The notes below the pieces were generated by a model that had not been told where the DNA came from, made no database searches, and saw nothing but the letters and a program-made list of their open reading frames with translations. Positions 10,858 through 21,115 of a stretch of DNA of 64,000 nucleotides are shown here, piece by piece (within the stretch, counting starts at the first letter, position 1; each line of letters opens with the position of its first letter). The stretch lies in contig NZ_CP031700.1 in the NCBI RefSeq assembly GCF_008807015.1, positions 682,001 to 746,000 of the forward strand, written 5' to 3'. The stretch comes from Neisseria zalophi. GTDB lineage: Bacteria > Pseudomonadota > Gammaproteobacteria > Burkholderiales > Neisseriaceae. Made by a program: the position numbers and the translations under genes.

Positions 10858-12537
10858 ATGCTGACTTATACGCCGACCCCGCCCCGTTCCTCACCGTCTT
10901 TCCGCGAAAGACCATGGCTGCTTTTATTGCTGGCTGTGGCTTGGTTGTTGCCGGGTATTTTTTCTCGTGATTTATGGCATCCGGCGGAACCGGCTGTTTT
11001 TACGGCAATTGAGGAATTTTTTGCAGGCGGCAATATGTGGTTGCCGACCGTATTGCAACAGCCTTATTTTGAGGCCTCTCCGGTTTATATTTGGGTGGCT
11101 GCGCTGTTTCAGAAACTACTTTATCCTTGGGCGGCCGATGCTTATGCCGCTACCCGCTTTGCCAGTTTGCTGTTTACCGTTATCGGTTTGATGTGTTGCG
11201 GAAATGCCGGGTTTCGTTTGTTGGGGCAGCATCAGGGGCGTAGTGTTGCGTTGATTCTGATTGGCTGTACCGGTTTGCTGACGATGACGCATTTTCTTAC
11301 CGGCTATTCGGTTGTTTTTGCTGCGCTGGGTATGTGTCTTTACGGGTTTTCACTTGCACCGACCCGTGTGATTATGGCGTCGCTATTGCTTGGCGGCGGT
11401 TGGGCGTTATTGTCGGTGTCGGTTGGCTTCTTGGTGCCATCGACACTCATGTTGACAGCGTTGGTGTTGCCGCTCAGTTCGCACTGGCGCTTCAAACGTT
11501 ATTATCTGACTTTAATCGGTGCGTTTGTATTTGCTTGGCCGCTGATGTCTGTTTATCCGTTTGCCTTATTGAAAAGCAATACGGCGGCTTTTTCTCTCTG
11601 GTGGAATGATTTTATGTTTGGCCCGTTTGGTGGCATGAATAATTTTCAGACGGCCTTTTCTCTGCCTTATTATTTGAAAAATATATTATGGTTTGCCTTC
11701 CCCGCTTGGCCGTTGGCAATATGGACGCTCACCCGTAGCAAGTTGGCGCAACATGGTTGGGGGGTGTTGGCTTCGGCATGGCTGTTGGTTATCGGCTTTT
11801 TGCTGGCGATCAATCCGCACCAGTATCAGGAGCATCTGGTTTGGCTGCTGCCGCCACTGGCATTGTTGGGCGCTGCACAGCTTGACGGATTGCGCCGTGG
11901 TGCCGCTGCTTTTATTAACTGGTTCGGCATGATGACTTTCGGCCTGTTGGCTATTTTCTTATGGATTGGTTTTTTTGCGATGAATTACGGTTGGCCGGAA
12001 AAACTGGCTGAACGTTCGCATTATTTCAGCCCTTATTACACACCTGAAATTAATACCATACCGCTGGTGGTCGCACTTTTGTTTACGCCTATCTGGTTGT
12101 GGGCGATTACCCGTAAGCATATTCGCGGCAGGCAGGCGGTGACCAACTGGGCGGCAGGGGTAACATTAGTGTGGGCATTGATGATGACTTTGTTTCTGCC
12201 GTGGCTGGATGCTGCCAAGAGCCATGCGCCTGTGGTTCGGCAGATGGAGGCGGCGCTAAGCCCCGAGTTAAAAACAGCCTTATCGAATAAATTGGCCTGT
12301 ATCGGTGTTGACCGCAATGCGAGAACCGCCCGCATTGCTTGGGCGCAATACGGTACGATAAATTTGGCAACGGATGCGGATGAGTGCCGGTACCGTTTAG
12401 TGCAACAGCCTAAAGGCAGTGCTGTGCCGCAAGAGTGGGATTTGATCTGGGAAGGTGCACGCCCTCGAAATAAAACAGAAGGTTTTGCTTTACTGGCCAG
12501 ACATAAACCGAAAGACGATATAAAGCCAATAGAATAA
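10858..12537 (+). CDS. ArnT/PMT-like inner-membrane glycosyltransferase
   Basis: This 559-residue protein has about a dozen hydrophobic segments. It resembles the GT-C glycosyltransferases that move a sugar from polyprenyl phosphate to a periplasmic acceptor. After the first helix comes RDLWHPAEPAVFTAIEEF, which corresponds to the usual Asp-Glu catalytic loop but keeps only Glu. The C-terminal ~100 residues are soluble. Acceptor and donor cannot be told. The gene stands alone and ends at an uptake-sequence terminator. The start at 10858 is tentative. Confidence 0.75.
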   Translation: MLTYTPTPPRSSPSFRERPWLLLLLAVAWLLPGIFSRDLWHPAEPAVFTAIEEFFAGGNMWLPTVLQQPYFEASPVYIWVAALFQKLLYPWAADAYAATRFASLLFTVIGLMCCGNAGFRLLGQHQGRSVALILIGCTGLLTMTHFLTGYSVVFAALGMCLYGFSLAPTRVIMASLLLGGGWALLSVSVGFLVPSTLMLTALVLPLSSHWRFKRYYLTLIGAFVFAWPLMSVYPFALLKSNTAAFSLWWNDFMFGPFGGMNNFQTAFSLPYYLKNILWFAFPAWPLAIWTLTRSKLAQHGWGVLASAWLLVIGFLLAINPHQYQEHLVWLLPPLALLGAAQLDGLRRGAAAFINWFGMMTFGLLAIFLWIGFFAMNYGWPEKLAERSHYFSPYYTPEINTIPLVVALLFTPIWLWAITRKHIRGRQAVTNWAAGVTLVWALMMTLFLPWLDAAKSHAPVVRQMEAALSPELKTALSNKLACIGVDRNARTARIAWAQYGTINLATDADECRYRLVQQPKGSAVPQEWDLIWEGARPRNKTEGFALLARHKPKDDIKPIE

Positions 12538-12550
12538 AGCCGAAGTGATT

Positions 12551-12586
12551 TAGGCCGTCTGAATTTTTTTCAGACGGCCTAAAAAA
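12551..12586. terminator. uptake-sequence terminator
   Basis: TAGGCCGTCTGAA (12551-12563) and TTCAGACGGCCTA (inverse arm ending 12581) form a 13-bp stem after the glycosyltransferase gene. Confidence 0.85.
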
Positions 12587-12683
12587 TAGCCGGAATAGAT
12601 TGATAATGAAGTTTCTTCGACCATCATGCGCCTTCGCTATATAATACCTACTTGTTTACTTTTATTAATAACTTTTAACCATT

Positions 12684-14024
12684 ATGAATACTTCACAAAA
12701 CGGTTTATTGGAACGCTTGTTTAAGCTCAACGAACACGGCACCAATGTACGTACCGAGCTTCTGGCCGGATTTACCACGTTTTTAACCATGTGTTATATC
12801 GTGATTATCAATCCGAGTATTTTATCAATCACGGGTATGGATTTCGGCGCAGTATTTGTCGCTACTTGTATTTCCGCTGCCATCGGCTGTTTTATTATGG
12901 GAGCTTTAGCCAATTATCCGATTGCGTTGGCGCCCGGTATGGGATTGAATGTTTATTTCACTTTTTCTGTGGTGAGCGGCATGAAAGTGCCTTGGCAGGT
13001 GGCCTTGGCTGCTGTGTTTGTATCGGGCATTATTTTCCTGTTGTTTAGCTTTTTCAAAATTCGTGAAATGTTGGTTAACGCGCTGCCCATGAGTTTGAAA
13101 ATGGCGATTGCGGCGGGTATTGGTTTGTTTTTGGCGCTGATTGCCTTAAAAAATGCCGGCCTGATTGTCGGCAGCCCGGATACCCTGGTGAAGATGGGCG
13201 AGTTTTTTGTGATAGAAGAGGGCGTTAAGCTGCCTAACTGGCCGGTGTTGTTGGCTTTGTTGGGGTTCTTTTTGATTGTGGTATTGGATTATTTCCGCAT
13301 ACGCGGTGCCATTATTATCAGTATTTTTGCAGTGACTCTGCTTGCTATTGTGATGGGTTTGACCGAATTTCAAGGCGTTATCGATCCGATTCCGAGTGTG
13401 GCACCGACATTTATGCAGATGGATTTTAACGGCCTATTTAACGGCAGCATGATTGCGGTGATTTTTGTTTTCTTCTTGGTGGATTTGTTTGACAGTACCG
13501 GCACGTTGGTCGGCGTATCGCATCGTGCGGGTTTATTGGTAGACGGTAAGCTGCCACGCCTGAAAAAAGCCTTGTTTGCTGATTCGACCGCGATTGTGGC
13601 AGGTGCCGTTTTGGGTACTTCTTCAACCACACCTTATATCGAAAGTGCTTCCGGTGTATCGGCAGGTGGGCGTACCGGATTAACGGCGGTGACTGTGGGC
13701 ATATTGATGCTGGCGTGTTTGTGGTTTTCGCCTTTGGCTAAAACCGTACCCGCTTTTGCGACTGCACCGGCCTTGTTGTATATCGGTGTTCAGATGTTGC
13801 GCAGTGTGATTGAAATCGACTGGAAAGACATCACCGAAGCCGCCCCCGCTTTCCTGACTATTGTGTTTATGCCGTTTACTTATTCGATTGCCGACGGTAT
13901 CGCTATGGGCTTTATCAGCTATGCGGTCATCAAACTGCTGTGCGGCCGCACCAAGGATGTGCCGCCGATGGTATGGATTGTGGCGATTGCATGGATAAGC
14001 AAATTCTGGTTCTTAGGGGCTTGA
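12684..14024 (+). CDS. NCS2-type purine permease (AzgA-like)
   Basis: This 446-residue protein has twelve or more membrane segments and the AzgA-subfamily opening ERLFKLNEHGTNVRTELLAGFTT. It also has the conserved ANYPIALAPGMGLNVYF and the later DLFDSTGTLVG. Known members take up adenine, guanine or hypoxanthine with protons. Substrate choice among purines cannot be decided here. It is a single gene with a leader of about 100 bases after a terminator. Confidence 0.92.
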   Translation: MNTSQNGLLERLFKLNEHGTNVRTELLAGFTTFLTMCYIVIINPSILSITGMDFGAVFVATCISAAIGCFIMGALANYPIALAPGMGLNVYFTFSVVSGMKVPWQVALAAVFVSGIIFLLFSFFKIREMLVNALPMSLKMAIAAGIGLFLALIALKNAGLIVGSPDTLVKMGEFFVIEEGVKLPNWPVLLALLGFFLIVVLDYFRIRGAIIISIFAVTLLAIVMGLTEFQGVIDPIPSVAPTFMQMDFNGLFNGSMIAVIFVFFLVDLFDSTGTLVGVSHRAGLLVDGKLPRLKKALFADSTAIVAGAVLGTSSTTPYIESASGVSAGGRTGLTAVTVGILMLACLWFSPLAKTVPAFATAPALLYIGVQMLRSVIEIDWKDITEAAPAFLTIVFMPFTYSIADGIAMGFISYAVIKLLCGRTKDVPPMVWIVAIAWISKFWFLGA

Positions 14025-14061
14025 TAGCTGTTTGTTGCCATAAACGGTTGATAATAGAGTA

Positions 14062-14094
14062 AAGGCCGTCTGAAAGAGATTTCAGACGGCCTTG
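14062..14094. terminator. bidirectional uptake-sequence terminator
   Basis: AAGGCCGTCTGAA at 14062-14074 and its inverse at 14081-14093 lie between convergent genes (the purine permease and pheA). Confidence 0.88.
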
Positions 14095-14120
14095 TTGATT
14101 ACTGATAAACCGATAGCGGG

Positions 14121-15203
14121 TTAGAGCACGGCAGTGGGGTAGGAACCGATTACTTTCACAAAAGAAGCACGCTCGGCCAATTCGGCTAAGGCTTCCTGTA
14201 TTCTCGGTTCGTCTTTATGCCCTTCGATATCGATAAAAAACAGATAATCCCATAAACCCGAACGGCTGGGGCGGCTTTCAAATTTGGTCATCGAAATGCC
14301 TTTTTCGGTAAACGGTTTCAGCAGCATACTGACCGCACCGGCTTTGTTGGGGGTGGAAACCACCAGCGATGTTTTATCGTGGTCGGTCGGGGTGGTAGCT
14401 TGATGGCCGAGCACTAAAAAGCGGGTGGTATTGTTGGGTTCGTCTTCAATGCTGTCGGCAATTTTGGCGAGCTGGTAGATTTCAGCGGCAATTTGTCCGG
14501 CAATCGCAGCAACGGTAGAATCGTCGGATTCTGCGGCTAAGCGGGCAGCTTCGGCATTGCTGGATACGGAAATCCGCATGGCGCCGGGCAGGTTGCGGTT
14601 CAACCATTCATGGCATTGTGCCAATGCTTGCGCGTGGGCATATACTTTGGTGATATTGCGGGTGTCGGTATGGTTTTTGCTCAATAAATGATGATGGATA
14701 CGCAAAACTACTTCGCCGCAGGCATAAAGCGGGGTGACGGAAAGCAGATCAAGGGTACGACCGACGCTGCCTTCAGTGGAGTTTTCAACCGGTGTCACCA
14801 CATAATCGGCTTGGCGTGCTTCTACCAAGCGGAAACCCTCGTCAATGGTGGCGCAGGCTTGTGTTGTGGCGGCATGGCCGAAATGTTTGATGGCGGCTTG
14901 TTGGGTAAACGTACCTTCTGGGCCTAAATAGCTGATGGTGAGCGGCCGCTCTACTGCCAAGCATTCGCTCATGATTTCACGAAACAGGCGGGCAACGGCT
15001 TCATTTGGCAGCGGGCCGGGGTTTAAATCTTGAATACGGCGCAACACTGCTGCTTCTCGTTCGGGACGGTAAACCGTGCCGGTGCCTTTTAATTCGCCGA
15101 TGGCGCGGGCATGGCCGGCACGTTTGTTTAACAGGCTGAGAATGGTGGCATCGATTTCATCAATGGCATTGCGGTGTGGCAGTAATTTATCATCGGCAGA
15201 CAT
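14121..15203 (-). CDS. pheA: bifunctional chorismate mutase / prephenate dehydratase
   Basis: The 360-residue P-protein of phenylalanine synthesis converts chorismate to prephenate and then phenylpyruvate. An AroQ chorismate mutase domain spans about residues 1-90. The dehydratase domain (ISYLGPEGTFTQQAA, then VTPVENSTEGSVG) spans about 95-270. A C-terminal ACT domain (about 280-355) contains the ESRPSR motif for phenylalanine feedback. It is monocistronic, ending at a shared terminator with the purine permease. Confidence 0.96.
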   Translation of the reverse strand: MSADDKLLPHRNAIDEIDATILSLLNKRAGHARAIGELKGTGTVYRPEREAAVLRRIQDLNPGPLPNEAVARLFREIMSECLAVERPLTISYLGPEGTFTQQAAIKHFGHAATTQACATIDEGFRLVEARQADYVVTPVENSTEGSVGRTLDLLSVTPLYACGEVVLRIHHHLLSKNHTDTRNITKVYAHAQALAQCHEWLNRNLPGAMRISVSSNAEAARLAAESDDSTVAAIAGQIAAEIYQLAKIADSIEDEPNNTTRFLVLGHQATTPTDHDKTSLVVSTPNKAGAVSMLLKPFTEKGISMTKFESRPSRSGLWDYLFFIDIEGHKDEPRIQEALAELAERASFVKVIGSYPTAVL

Positions 15204-15510
15204 GGCGTATGATTCCGTGTTGGCTGAATTATAGAAGTGATTATTTTAACATTAATTTTTGTTTTCACCTTTTCTGAACGCATATCATGCCGTATCCGGA
15301 CAGTTTTATATCAGATGCATGTGTTTTTACGGTATATCGTGTTTGGATTGGATAAAACTTTAATGCGCTATAGCAGAGACGATTTTAAAAATGCCATATC
15401 CGGCTGTGTCAGGATACATTAAAAGGCCGTCTGAAATCTTTTTCAGACGGCCTTTGGGCTTTACCGAAATTGCCCAGTCAGAAACTGCATGCTAATCCCG
15501 ATAGATTTTA
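15204..15510. other. intergenic region
   Basis: This 307-bp gap separates pheA and the YihY gene, both leftward. Apart from the uptake-sequence terminator at 15422-15456, nothing coding is supported. A 61-codon open frame on the plus strand lacks a ribosome-binding site and recognisable sequence. Confidence 0.5.
15422..15456. terminator. uptake-sequence terminator
   Basis: AAAGGCCGTCTGAAA (15422-15436) pairs with TTTCAGACGGCCTTT (15441-15455), a 15-bp perfect stem 3' of the YihY gene. Confidence 0.88.
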
Positions 15511-16743
15511 TTACCGAACCGAATCGGGCAGTTTTTGTGTTTTGATATCAAACTCAGCCAAGCTCATGCCAAGGGTTTCCAAACAAGGTTGCATAATATT
15601 GCCCACCACCACATTCACATGATCTTTATTCATGGCATTGGGTTTATAAACAAATAATTTAAATAAATCGGCCAGCTCGATAGATTCGGCATTGGTTTTT
15701 AAAACCCAGCCCTGTTTGCCTTGATAAACATAGCCGTGCCGCGCCAGTTTTTCCAATAGTTCGCCCAATTCGTCGTAGCCCATATTAATAGTTGGGCGGA
15801 TATCTTGTACTTTTAATGCCTTGCCTTCTACTTGGGCTTCGTGGAGCATCAGTAAGATTTTTAATACATCGTCAAAACGCCCGCGGGCATCCAGATTGCG
15901 GCGGAACGCTTCACCCTGCCAGTATGACAGCGAAGACGTTAATACCGCGCCTGAAAGCACCAGCATCCATAGCAGGTTTAACCACAATAGGAATAAAGGC
16001 ACGGCCGCAAAAGCACCGTAGATTAGCGCATAGCCTTGGAATGTGCTGATATACCAAGCAAAGCCGTAGCGGGCAGCTTCGAGTAATACTGCGGTAATCG
16101 CTGCACCAATCAAAGCATGCTTCGCAGGAACAAAGCGCTTGGGAATCAAACGGTATAGTAGCCACAATAGAATCGTGCTGAATAACAGTGACATCACCAA
16201 CCGCACAATAGAAGACAAGAAAGAATATTCGGCACCGAAAAGATTATATTTCAGCATGGAAGACCACAATGATGCCCCAATGGCTAATGCCAACGGCCCT
16301 AAGGTTAACAAAGCCCAATACACTAAAAACTGCATCAGCATAGGCCGTTGCGAATTCATACGCCAAATACGGTTGAAGGTTTGGTCGATAGTTTGAATCA
16401 GCATTAGCGAAGTCACACCCAGCATAATCACACCGATGGCCGTTAGCTGACTGGCTTTGTCTTTGAATTCGCCGATATATTCAAAAACCGTATCCGCTCC
16501 TTGCGGTACAATGGTTTTATTCACAAATTGAATAAAAGAAGCAGAAAGACCGTCGAACATTGGAAAGGCCGACACCACCGCCAAGGTTACCGTTAATACC
16601 GGTACCAGTGCCAACAATGTGGTAAAAGTGAGGCTGGCGGCTACCTGAGGTACCCGTATTTCGTTAAAACGTTTCAATACAAACAACAGAAACCCGACCA
16701 AACGGGAATCACGCATGGCTTGCACCTTGGATAAATTCGGCAT
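15511..16743 (-). CDS. YihY/BrkB family inner-membrane protein
   Basis: This 410-residue protein has six predicted membrane helices in the first ~270 residues (opening with RVPQVAASLTFTTLLALVPV) and a cytosolic C-terminal extension with winged-helix-like character (residues about 290-400). The family was once labelled ribonuclease BN, a misassignment. BrkB in Bordetella was linked to serum resistance. Function here is unknown. It is divergent from the WrbA-like gene with a 47-bp gap. Confidence 0.9.
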   Translation of the reverse strand: MPNLSKVQAMRDSRLVGFLLFVLKRFNEIRVPQVAASLTFTTLLALVPVLTVTLAVVSAFPMFDGLSASFIQFVNKTIVPQGADTVFEYIGEFKDKASQLTAIGVIMLGVTSLMLIQTIDQTFNRIWRMNSQRPMLMQFLVYWALLTLGPLALAIGASLWSSMLKYNLFGAEYSFLSSIVRLVMSLLFSTILLWLLYRLIPKRFVPAKHALIGAAITAVLLEAARYGFAWYISTFQGYALIYGAFAAVPLFLLWLNLLWMLVLSGAVLTSSLSYWQGEAFRRNLDARGRFDDVLKILLMLHEAQVEGKALKVQDIRPTINMGYDELGELLEKLARHGYVYQGKQGWVLKTNAESIELADLFKLFVYKPNAMNKDHVNVVVGNIMQPCLETLGMSLAEFDIKTQKLPDSVR

Positions 16744-16745
16744 AA

Positions 16746-17402
<657 letters not shown>

Positions 17403-17462
17403 CAGCAAAGTACGCATACTGAGTTATCTGTTTCTGAATGTTATAAAATTGATAATATTCAG

Positions 17463-17498
17463 AAAAGGCCGTCTGAAAAAGTTTCAGACGGCCTTTTT
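17463..17498. terminator. uptake-sequence terminator bounding the capsule locus
   Basis: AAAAGGCCGTCTGAAA (17463-17478) and TTTCAGACGGCCTTTT (17482-17497) form a 16-bp stem at the left boundary of the capsule locus. Confidence 0.88.
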
Positions 17499-17581
17499 AG
17501 CTATAAAGTATCCCTGTATGTGTTTTTATATTTTGTTGATAAACCTATTTATCTGTTTGGTGCAGCATTGTGTTTAATATT

Positions 17582-18982
17582 TCACTTGGAGTTGTGATTA
17601 TTTAGCGAATAGCGGGCAGAAACTGGAATATAGTTGGAATTCTGTAAAGAATGATTGGGTATAAGCGGGCTATGGATACTTGAGCAGTGATAGGCAGCCA
17701 TATAGCTATTACCAACTTCAATAGGGTGTATTGCGATATGCTTCTCATTTGCGATTTCAGGTAAACTCACCTTGCTGTAAAAATTGCCATGAATCTGGGT
17801 TACATTCAGATGATACATCCGATAGGCATGAAAAAGTTCGGGATTGGGCGGTGTTGGCTGTTTCCAGAACTGAGCCAAACTATTTTGGTAGGTGATGCCC
17901 GCAATATCATAGCTGCAACGACCGAGAACCTTAACCGGCATATTGTGAATCAATGCAGAAAGCCCGCTAGTACTATTGAGCGTTACCATGCCTATGCCAT
18001 GTCGTAGTAAGGTGGGCAGGGAAGTATCGTGAACATAAAAAATACGTTTCTTAAGCTCGGGGTGTTTTTTTATAAGCTGTTGAATATCTTTACGATAATT
18101 GGTAAAGCCTCTATCCATTGGATGATGTTTGACAATCAGGTTGGTATCTTCAGGTGCATGGGTGGCAAAAGAAGTTAAGACATGCAATAGAAAACTTCGT
18201 ACCGATGAAAAGTCGCTGTGAACACGTACTTGGCTGTCGTTAAACACTTGTAATGGCAAAATATAAAATTTGCCATAGCGCCCGTTTTTAACGGCGCGTG
18301 CAAATTTATAATCTTTCAATACATAAAGCAGACGTTTGATACCCGAAAGTGCCCAAGAGCGGATATAAACGGGTATATCCATCATGCGATGGTGAATATA
18401 ATGCGGATATGATTTACTGCGGCGGTTGGCTGCCCAATAGTAGCGCATAGCGCATTTTGCCATTGGCACAAAGCCGCCTTTGATAACGGGTGGTTCCTGA
18501 TATACGGTTTGTGGTAGTGATGATAATTGTTTTTGAAAGAAAGTGGCGCAGCGGGGGAGGGGAGAGAAGGCATTCACACCGCTTTTTTCCAAGGTAATAT
18601 AAAACGGACGGAAATAACCTTCCTCAAATGCCCAAAAATCCAAGCCTTGAGCGGCTGCTGTTTGTTTGGCTATTTGATGATAAGGCCGCGCATCACCAAA
18701 GCATACAATTGTATCGATTTCGTGCTCGGCAATAAAAGCAGCCAACTTATCAGGAAAAGCCTGATAAGTATCGCGATAGGCAAAAGTGTTCGGTATATCT
18801 TCCGGATAAAAATACTCATCACCATAATTAAAGTTTAATTTAAAAACGGTTTTGGCATGTTTATCCGTGAGCCATTGTGAAAAATCTTTAAAAAAAGATC
18901 CGATAGGCCCTTGAAGCAGTAGCAGACGTTTGCTTTGGAACGTTAAAGTTTCCAAATTACTTTTGGTATATATTTTTCCCAT
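17582..18982 (-). CDS. ctrF: capsule Kdo-linker transferase, KpsS/LipB type
   Basis: This 466-residue protein of the capsule_synth family carries the signatures LLLQGPIGSFFKDFS near the start, FEEGYFRPFYITLEKSGVN around residue 130, and VKHHPMDRG further on. KpsS adds the first beta-Kdo to a (lyso)phosphatidylglycerol to begin the lipid anchor of ABC-exported capsules. It is the last gene of the leftward capsule operon, 55 bp after ctrE. The protein is longer than I remember for other KpsS/LipB, with about 40 extra polar residues at the C-terminus. Confidence 0.92.
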   Translation of the reverse strand: MGKIYTKSNLETLTFQSKRLLLLQGPIGSFFKDFSQWLTDKHAKTVFKLNFNYGDEYFYPEDIPNTFAYRDTYQAFPDKLAAFIAEHEIDTIVCFGDARPYHQIAKQTAAAQGLDFWAFEEGYFRPFYITLEKSGVNAFSPLPRCATFFQKQLSSLPQTVYQEPPVIKGGFVPMAKCAMRYYWAANRRSKSYPHYIHHRMMDIPVYIRSWALSGIKRLLYVLKDYKFARAVKNGRYGKFYILPLQVFNDSQVRVHSDFSSVRSFLLHVLTSFATHAPEDTNLIVKHHPMDRGFTNYRKDIQQLIKKHPELKKRIFYVHDTSLPTLLRHGIGMVTLNSTSGLSALIHNMPVKVLGRCSYDIAGITYQNSLAQFWKQPTPPNPELFHAYRMYHLNVTQIHGNFYSKVSLPEIANEKHIAIHPIEVGNSYMAAYHCSSIHSPLIPNHSLQNSNYIPVSARYSLNNHNSK

Positions 18983-19037
18983 ATTTATTATTTGTTATTT
19001 TTTTAAAATATTTGTAATTATAACATATATTAAACAA

Positions 19038-21104
19038 TTAATTAGGTATTAGTAATGCAGTGAGCTGTTTTAATTTGCCTAATTGCTTGGATAAATAGTT
19101 TTTTTGAATTAAATCATTGTTTTTATTGTTTTGTTTGTATAGTGATAGAAGATGTATAGCCGTGTCGACAGAAATAAAACGACGGGTTTCCGGGTGGATA
19201 TAGCTTGGATAATAAATAAGTGTCCCGGCAATTAATTCCCATAAATCCAGTTTTCGCGTTCTTCTCGTAGCCGATAAATCATCATGGGTTAGCCCCCATC
19301 CGGCATAAAAAGGCAAGCCGTAGCAGTGAACCGTTTTACCGCGCAATAATGCTTCAAAGCCTGTCAGCGAAGTCATGGTGTGTACTTCATCTACAACTTC
19401 CAAACAGGTGAGGATATCGCAATCCACCACCAATTGATCTGCATATTTTGCCACGTCTTCAACCGAAACCGCCCCGATACGGTTGCCGCTAATCACATCA
19501 GGATGCGGTTTATAAATAATATAAGCTTTGGGATTGCATTCCCGAACTTTTTTCAATAAGGCCAAATTGGTGTGAATTTTTGGCGAACCGAAACGGATAG
19601 AAGCATCATCTTCCACCTGGCCGGGTACCAGCACGATTTTGCGTTGGGTTTCGGGTATATTGAGCTTGCTCCCACCTAAGTTGTATTTACTGATTTTCGC
19701 TTGAGTGAGCATATCCCTGATATAAGTGGCCGTCTGAAAGTCTTGTTCGGTAAATATTTGGTTTTCTAAAATAGACTCCAAGCGGGAGGGGCGGGATGCA
19801 TCAAAATAAATACCGATATCGTCGGTAACCAATGAAAGCGGCGCCACCAGATTCGATCCCAAGCCGACCGAACGGATAAAGCCGTCTTCCATATGAACCA
19901 CGGGCAGGCGGCGGTTTTCGGCAAATCTGTTGATTTCATCATTACCACGGCCCCATATTAAAAGCCGTGCATCTTTAGGAAGTTTTTCTTTTTCCAGCTT
20001 TTTAATGGAAGAAACAAATTTCAGACGGCATGAGGGTACATTAAAAAAAGGCTTGATAATCGCACGCTTCCACAAAGACATACCGACGCAATAAAAACAA
20101 CCGCGCAGCTTCTCATTCAGACGGCGGGCAGTAGTCAAATAATCAATCACATCAAATATCGTGCCCGGCTCGCCTGTATTAGGATTGATATAGCGGCTAT
20201 ATTGCAGATAAGCGGCCGCAAAAAGCTGCACAACCGAGCGGGGAGAGCGGCGGTTTTCCCGAATCAGATCAGGTAACGCTTCATGGCGGTCATCTGAAAC
20301 ACCCCAGCCTGCATACCAAGGCAGGCCGAAAGTAACCACATGTTTGTCCAGCAATAATGCTTCAAACCCCATTTGAGAAGTAACGCAATAAACCTTATCG
20401 GCTTTTTCTAAAAGGGAAATCGGATTAATATCTTGAGCCAATAAACGGATACGGTTATCCGATAAAGAAATATCAGTCAGGTAGCCGCGTTTTTTACCAC
20501 TCAAAACATCAGGGTGTGTTTTTACCCAGATTTCCGCATCCGGGTTTTCAGATAAGGCCGTCTGAAACATTTCATAAAACGTATGCTCGTCTGCACCACC
20601 ATGCTTCACCGCCATATCACCGAAAGTTTGATCAACAACCAAAACAATAGGCCTTTCAGACGGCGATCCTCTTTTGAGGCCGTCTGAAAATTCTGGTGCA
20701 TGGTTATATTTGGAAAGTTTGTTTTGAATAATGAGGCTGATGGCTTTTTCGGCATCGGCAAGCATTTCAGGCGCAATTGAATCTGCACTCAAAATCAGAT
20801 GTTCCAAATGAGAGGGGCGGTTAGTGTCATAATAAATCCCCACATCATCGACGACCAAAGAAAGCGGCGGATGGCCTTTCGCACCTAACCCAAGAGATCG
20901 GATAAAGCCGTCTTCCAGGGCAATATAAGGAAGACTGTATTGTTTGGCGTAAGCCCGCGCTTTTCGGGTAGATGGACGCAAGCCCCAACCGAAAACAGCA
21001 TCTGCCTGAGCAATATTTTTCTGAAAATGATATTCGGGAAAAAAATTACAGGCAGAAACTATTTTCCAAATGCCTTTAGAAAGGATAAGCGGCTTTGTTT
21101 TCAT
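19038..21104 (-). CDS. ctrE: capsule poly-Kdo linker transferase, KpsC/LipA type
   Basis: This 688-residue protein is made of two related halves, each a Kdo-transferase unit: ALEDGFIRSLGLG with DDVGIYYDTNRPS near residues 60-100, and HMEDGFIRSVGLG with DDIGIYFDASRPS near 395-435. KpsC alternates beta-2,4 and beta-2,7 Kdo addition to extend the glycolipid anchor begun by KpsS. It starts 11 bp after galE, inside the same operon. Several uptake sequences lie within it, including one inverted pair in coding sequence. Confidence 0.94.
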   Translation of the reverse strand: MKTKPLILSKGIWKIVSACNFFPEYHFQKNIAQADAVFGWGLRPSTRKARAYAKQYSLPYIALEDGFIRSLGLGAKGHPPLSLVVDDVGIYYDTNRPSHLEHLILSADSIAPEMLADAEKAISLIIQNKLSKYNHAPEFSDGLKRGSPSERPIVLVVDQTFGDMAVKHGGADEHTFYEMFQTALSENPDAEIWVKTHPDVLSGKKRGYLTDISLSDNRIRLLAQDINPISLLEKADKVYCVTSQMGFEALLLDKHVVTFGLPWYAGWGVSDDRHEALPDLIRENRRSPRSVVQLFAAAYLQYSRYINPNTGEPGTIFDVIDYLTTARRLNEKLRGCFYCVGMSLWKRAIIKPFFNVPSCRLKFVSSIKKLEKEKLPKDARLLIWGRGNDEINRFAENRRLPVVHMEDGFIRSVGLGSNLVAPLSLVTDDIGIYFDASRPSRLESILENQIFTEQDFQTATYIRDMLTQAKISKYNLGGSKLNIPETQRKIVLVPGQVEDDASIRFGSPKIHTNLALLKKVRECNPKAYIIYKPHPDVISGNRIGAVSVEDVAKYADQLVVDCDILTCLEVVDEVHTMTSLTGFEALLRGKTVHCYGLPFYAGWGLTHDDLSATRRTRKLDLWELIAGTLIYYPSYIHPETRRFISVDTAIHLLSLYKQNNKNNDLIQKNYLSKQLGKLKQLTALLIPN
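20654..20689. repeat. inverted uptake-sequence pair inside ctrE
   Basis: TTTCAGACGGC (20654-20664) and GCCGTCTGAAA (20679-20689) flank CCTC/GAGG, which can extend the stem. The hairpin is translated as a short Ser/Arg-rich linker (FSDGLKRGSPSERP) between the two parts of the first Kdo-transferase half. Confidence 0.75.
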
Positions 21105-21115
21105 TTTGAAAAATT

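Noticed and set aside
15237..15422. A 61-codon open frame between pheA and the YihY gene.
   Set aside because: It lacks a ribosome-binding site and ends at the terminator. Such frames are expected by chance.
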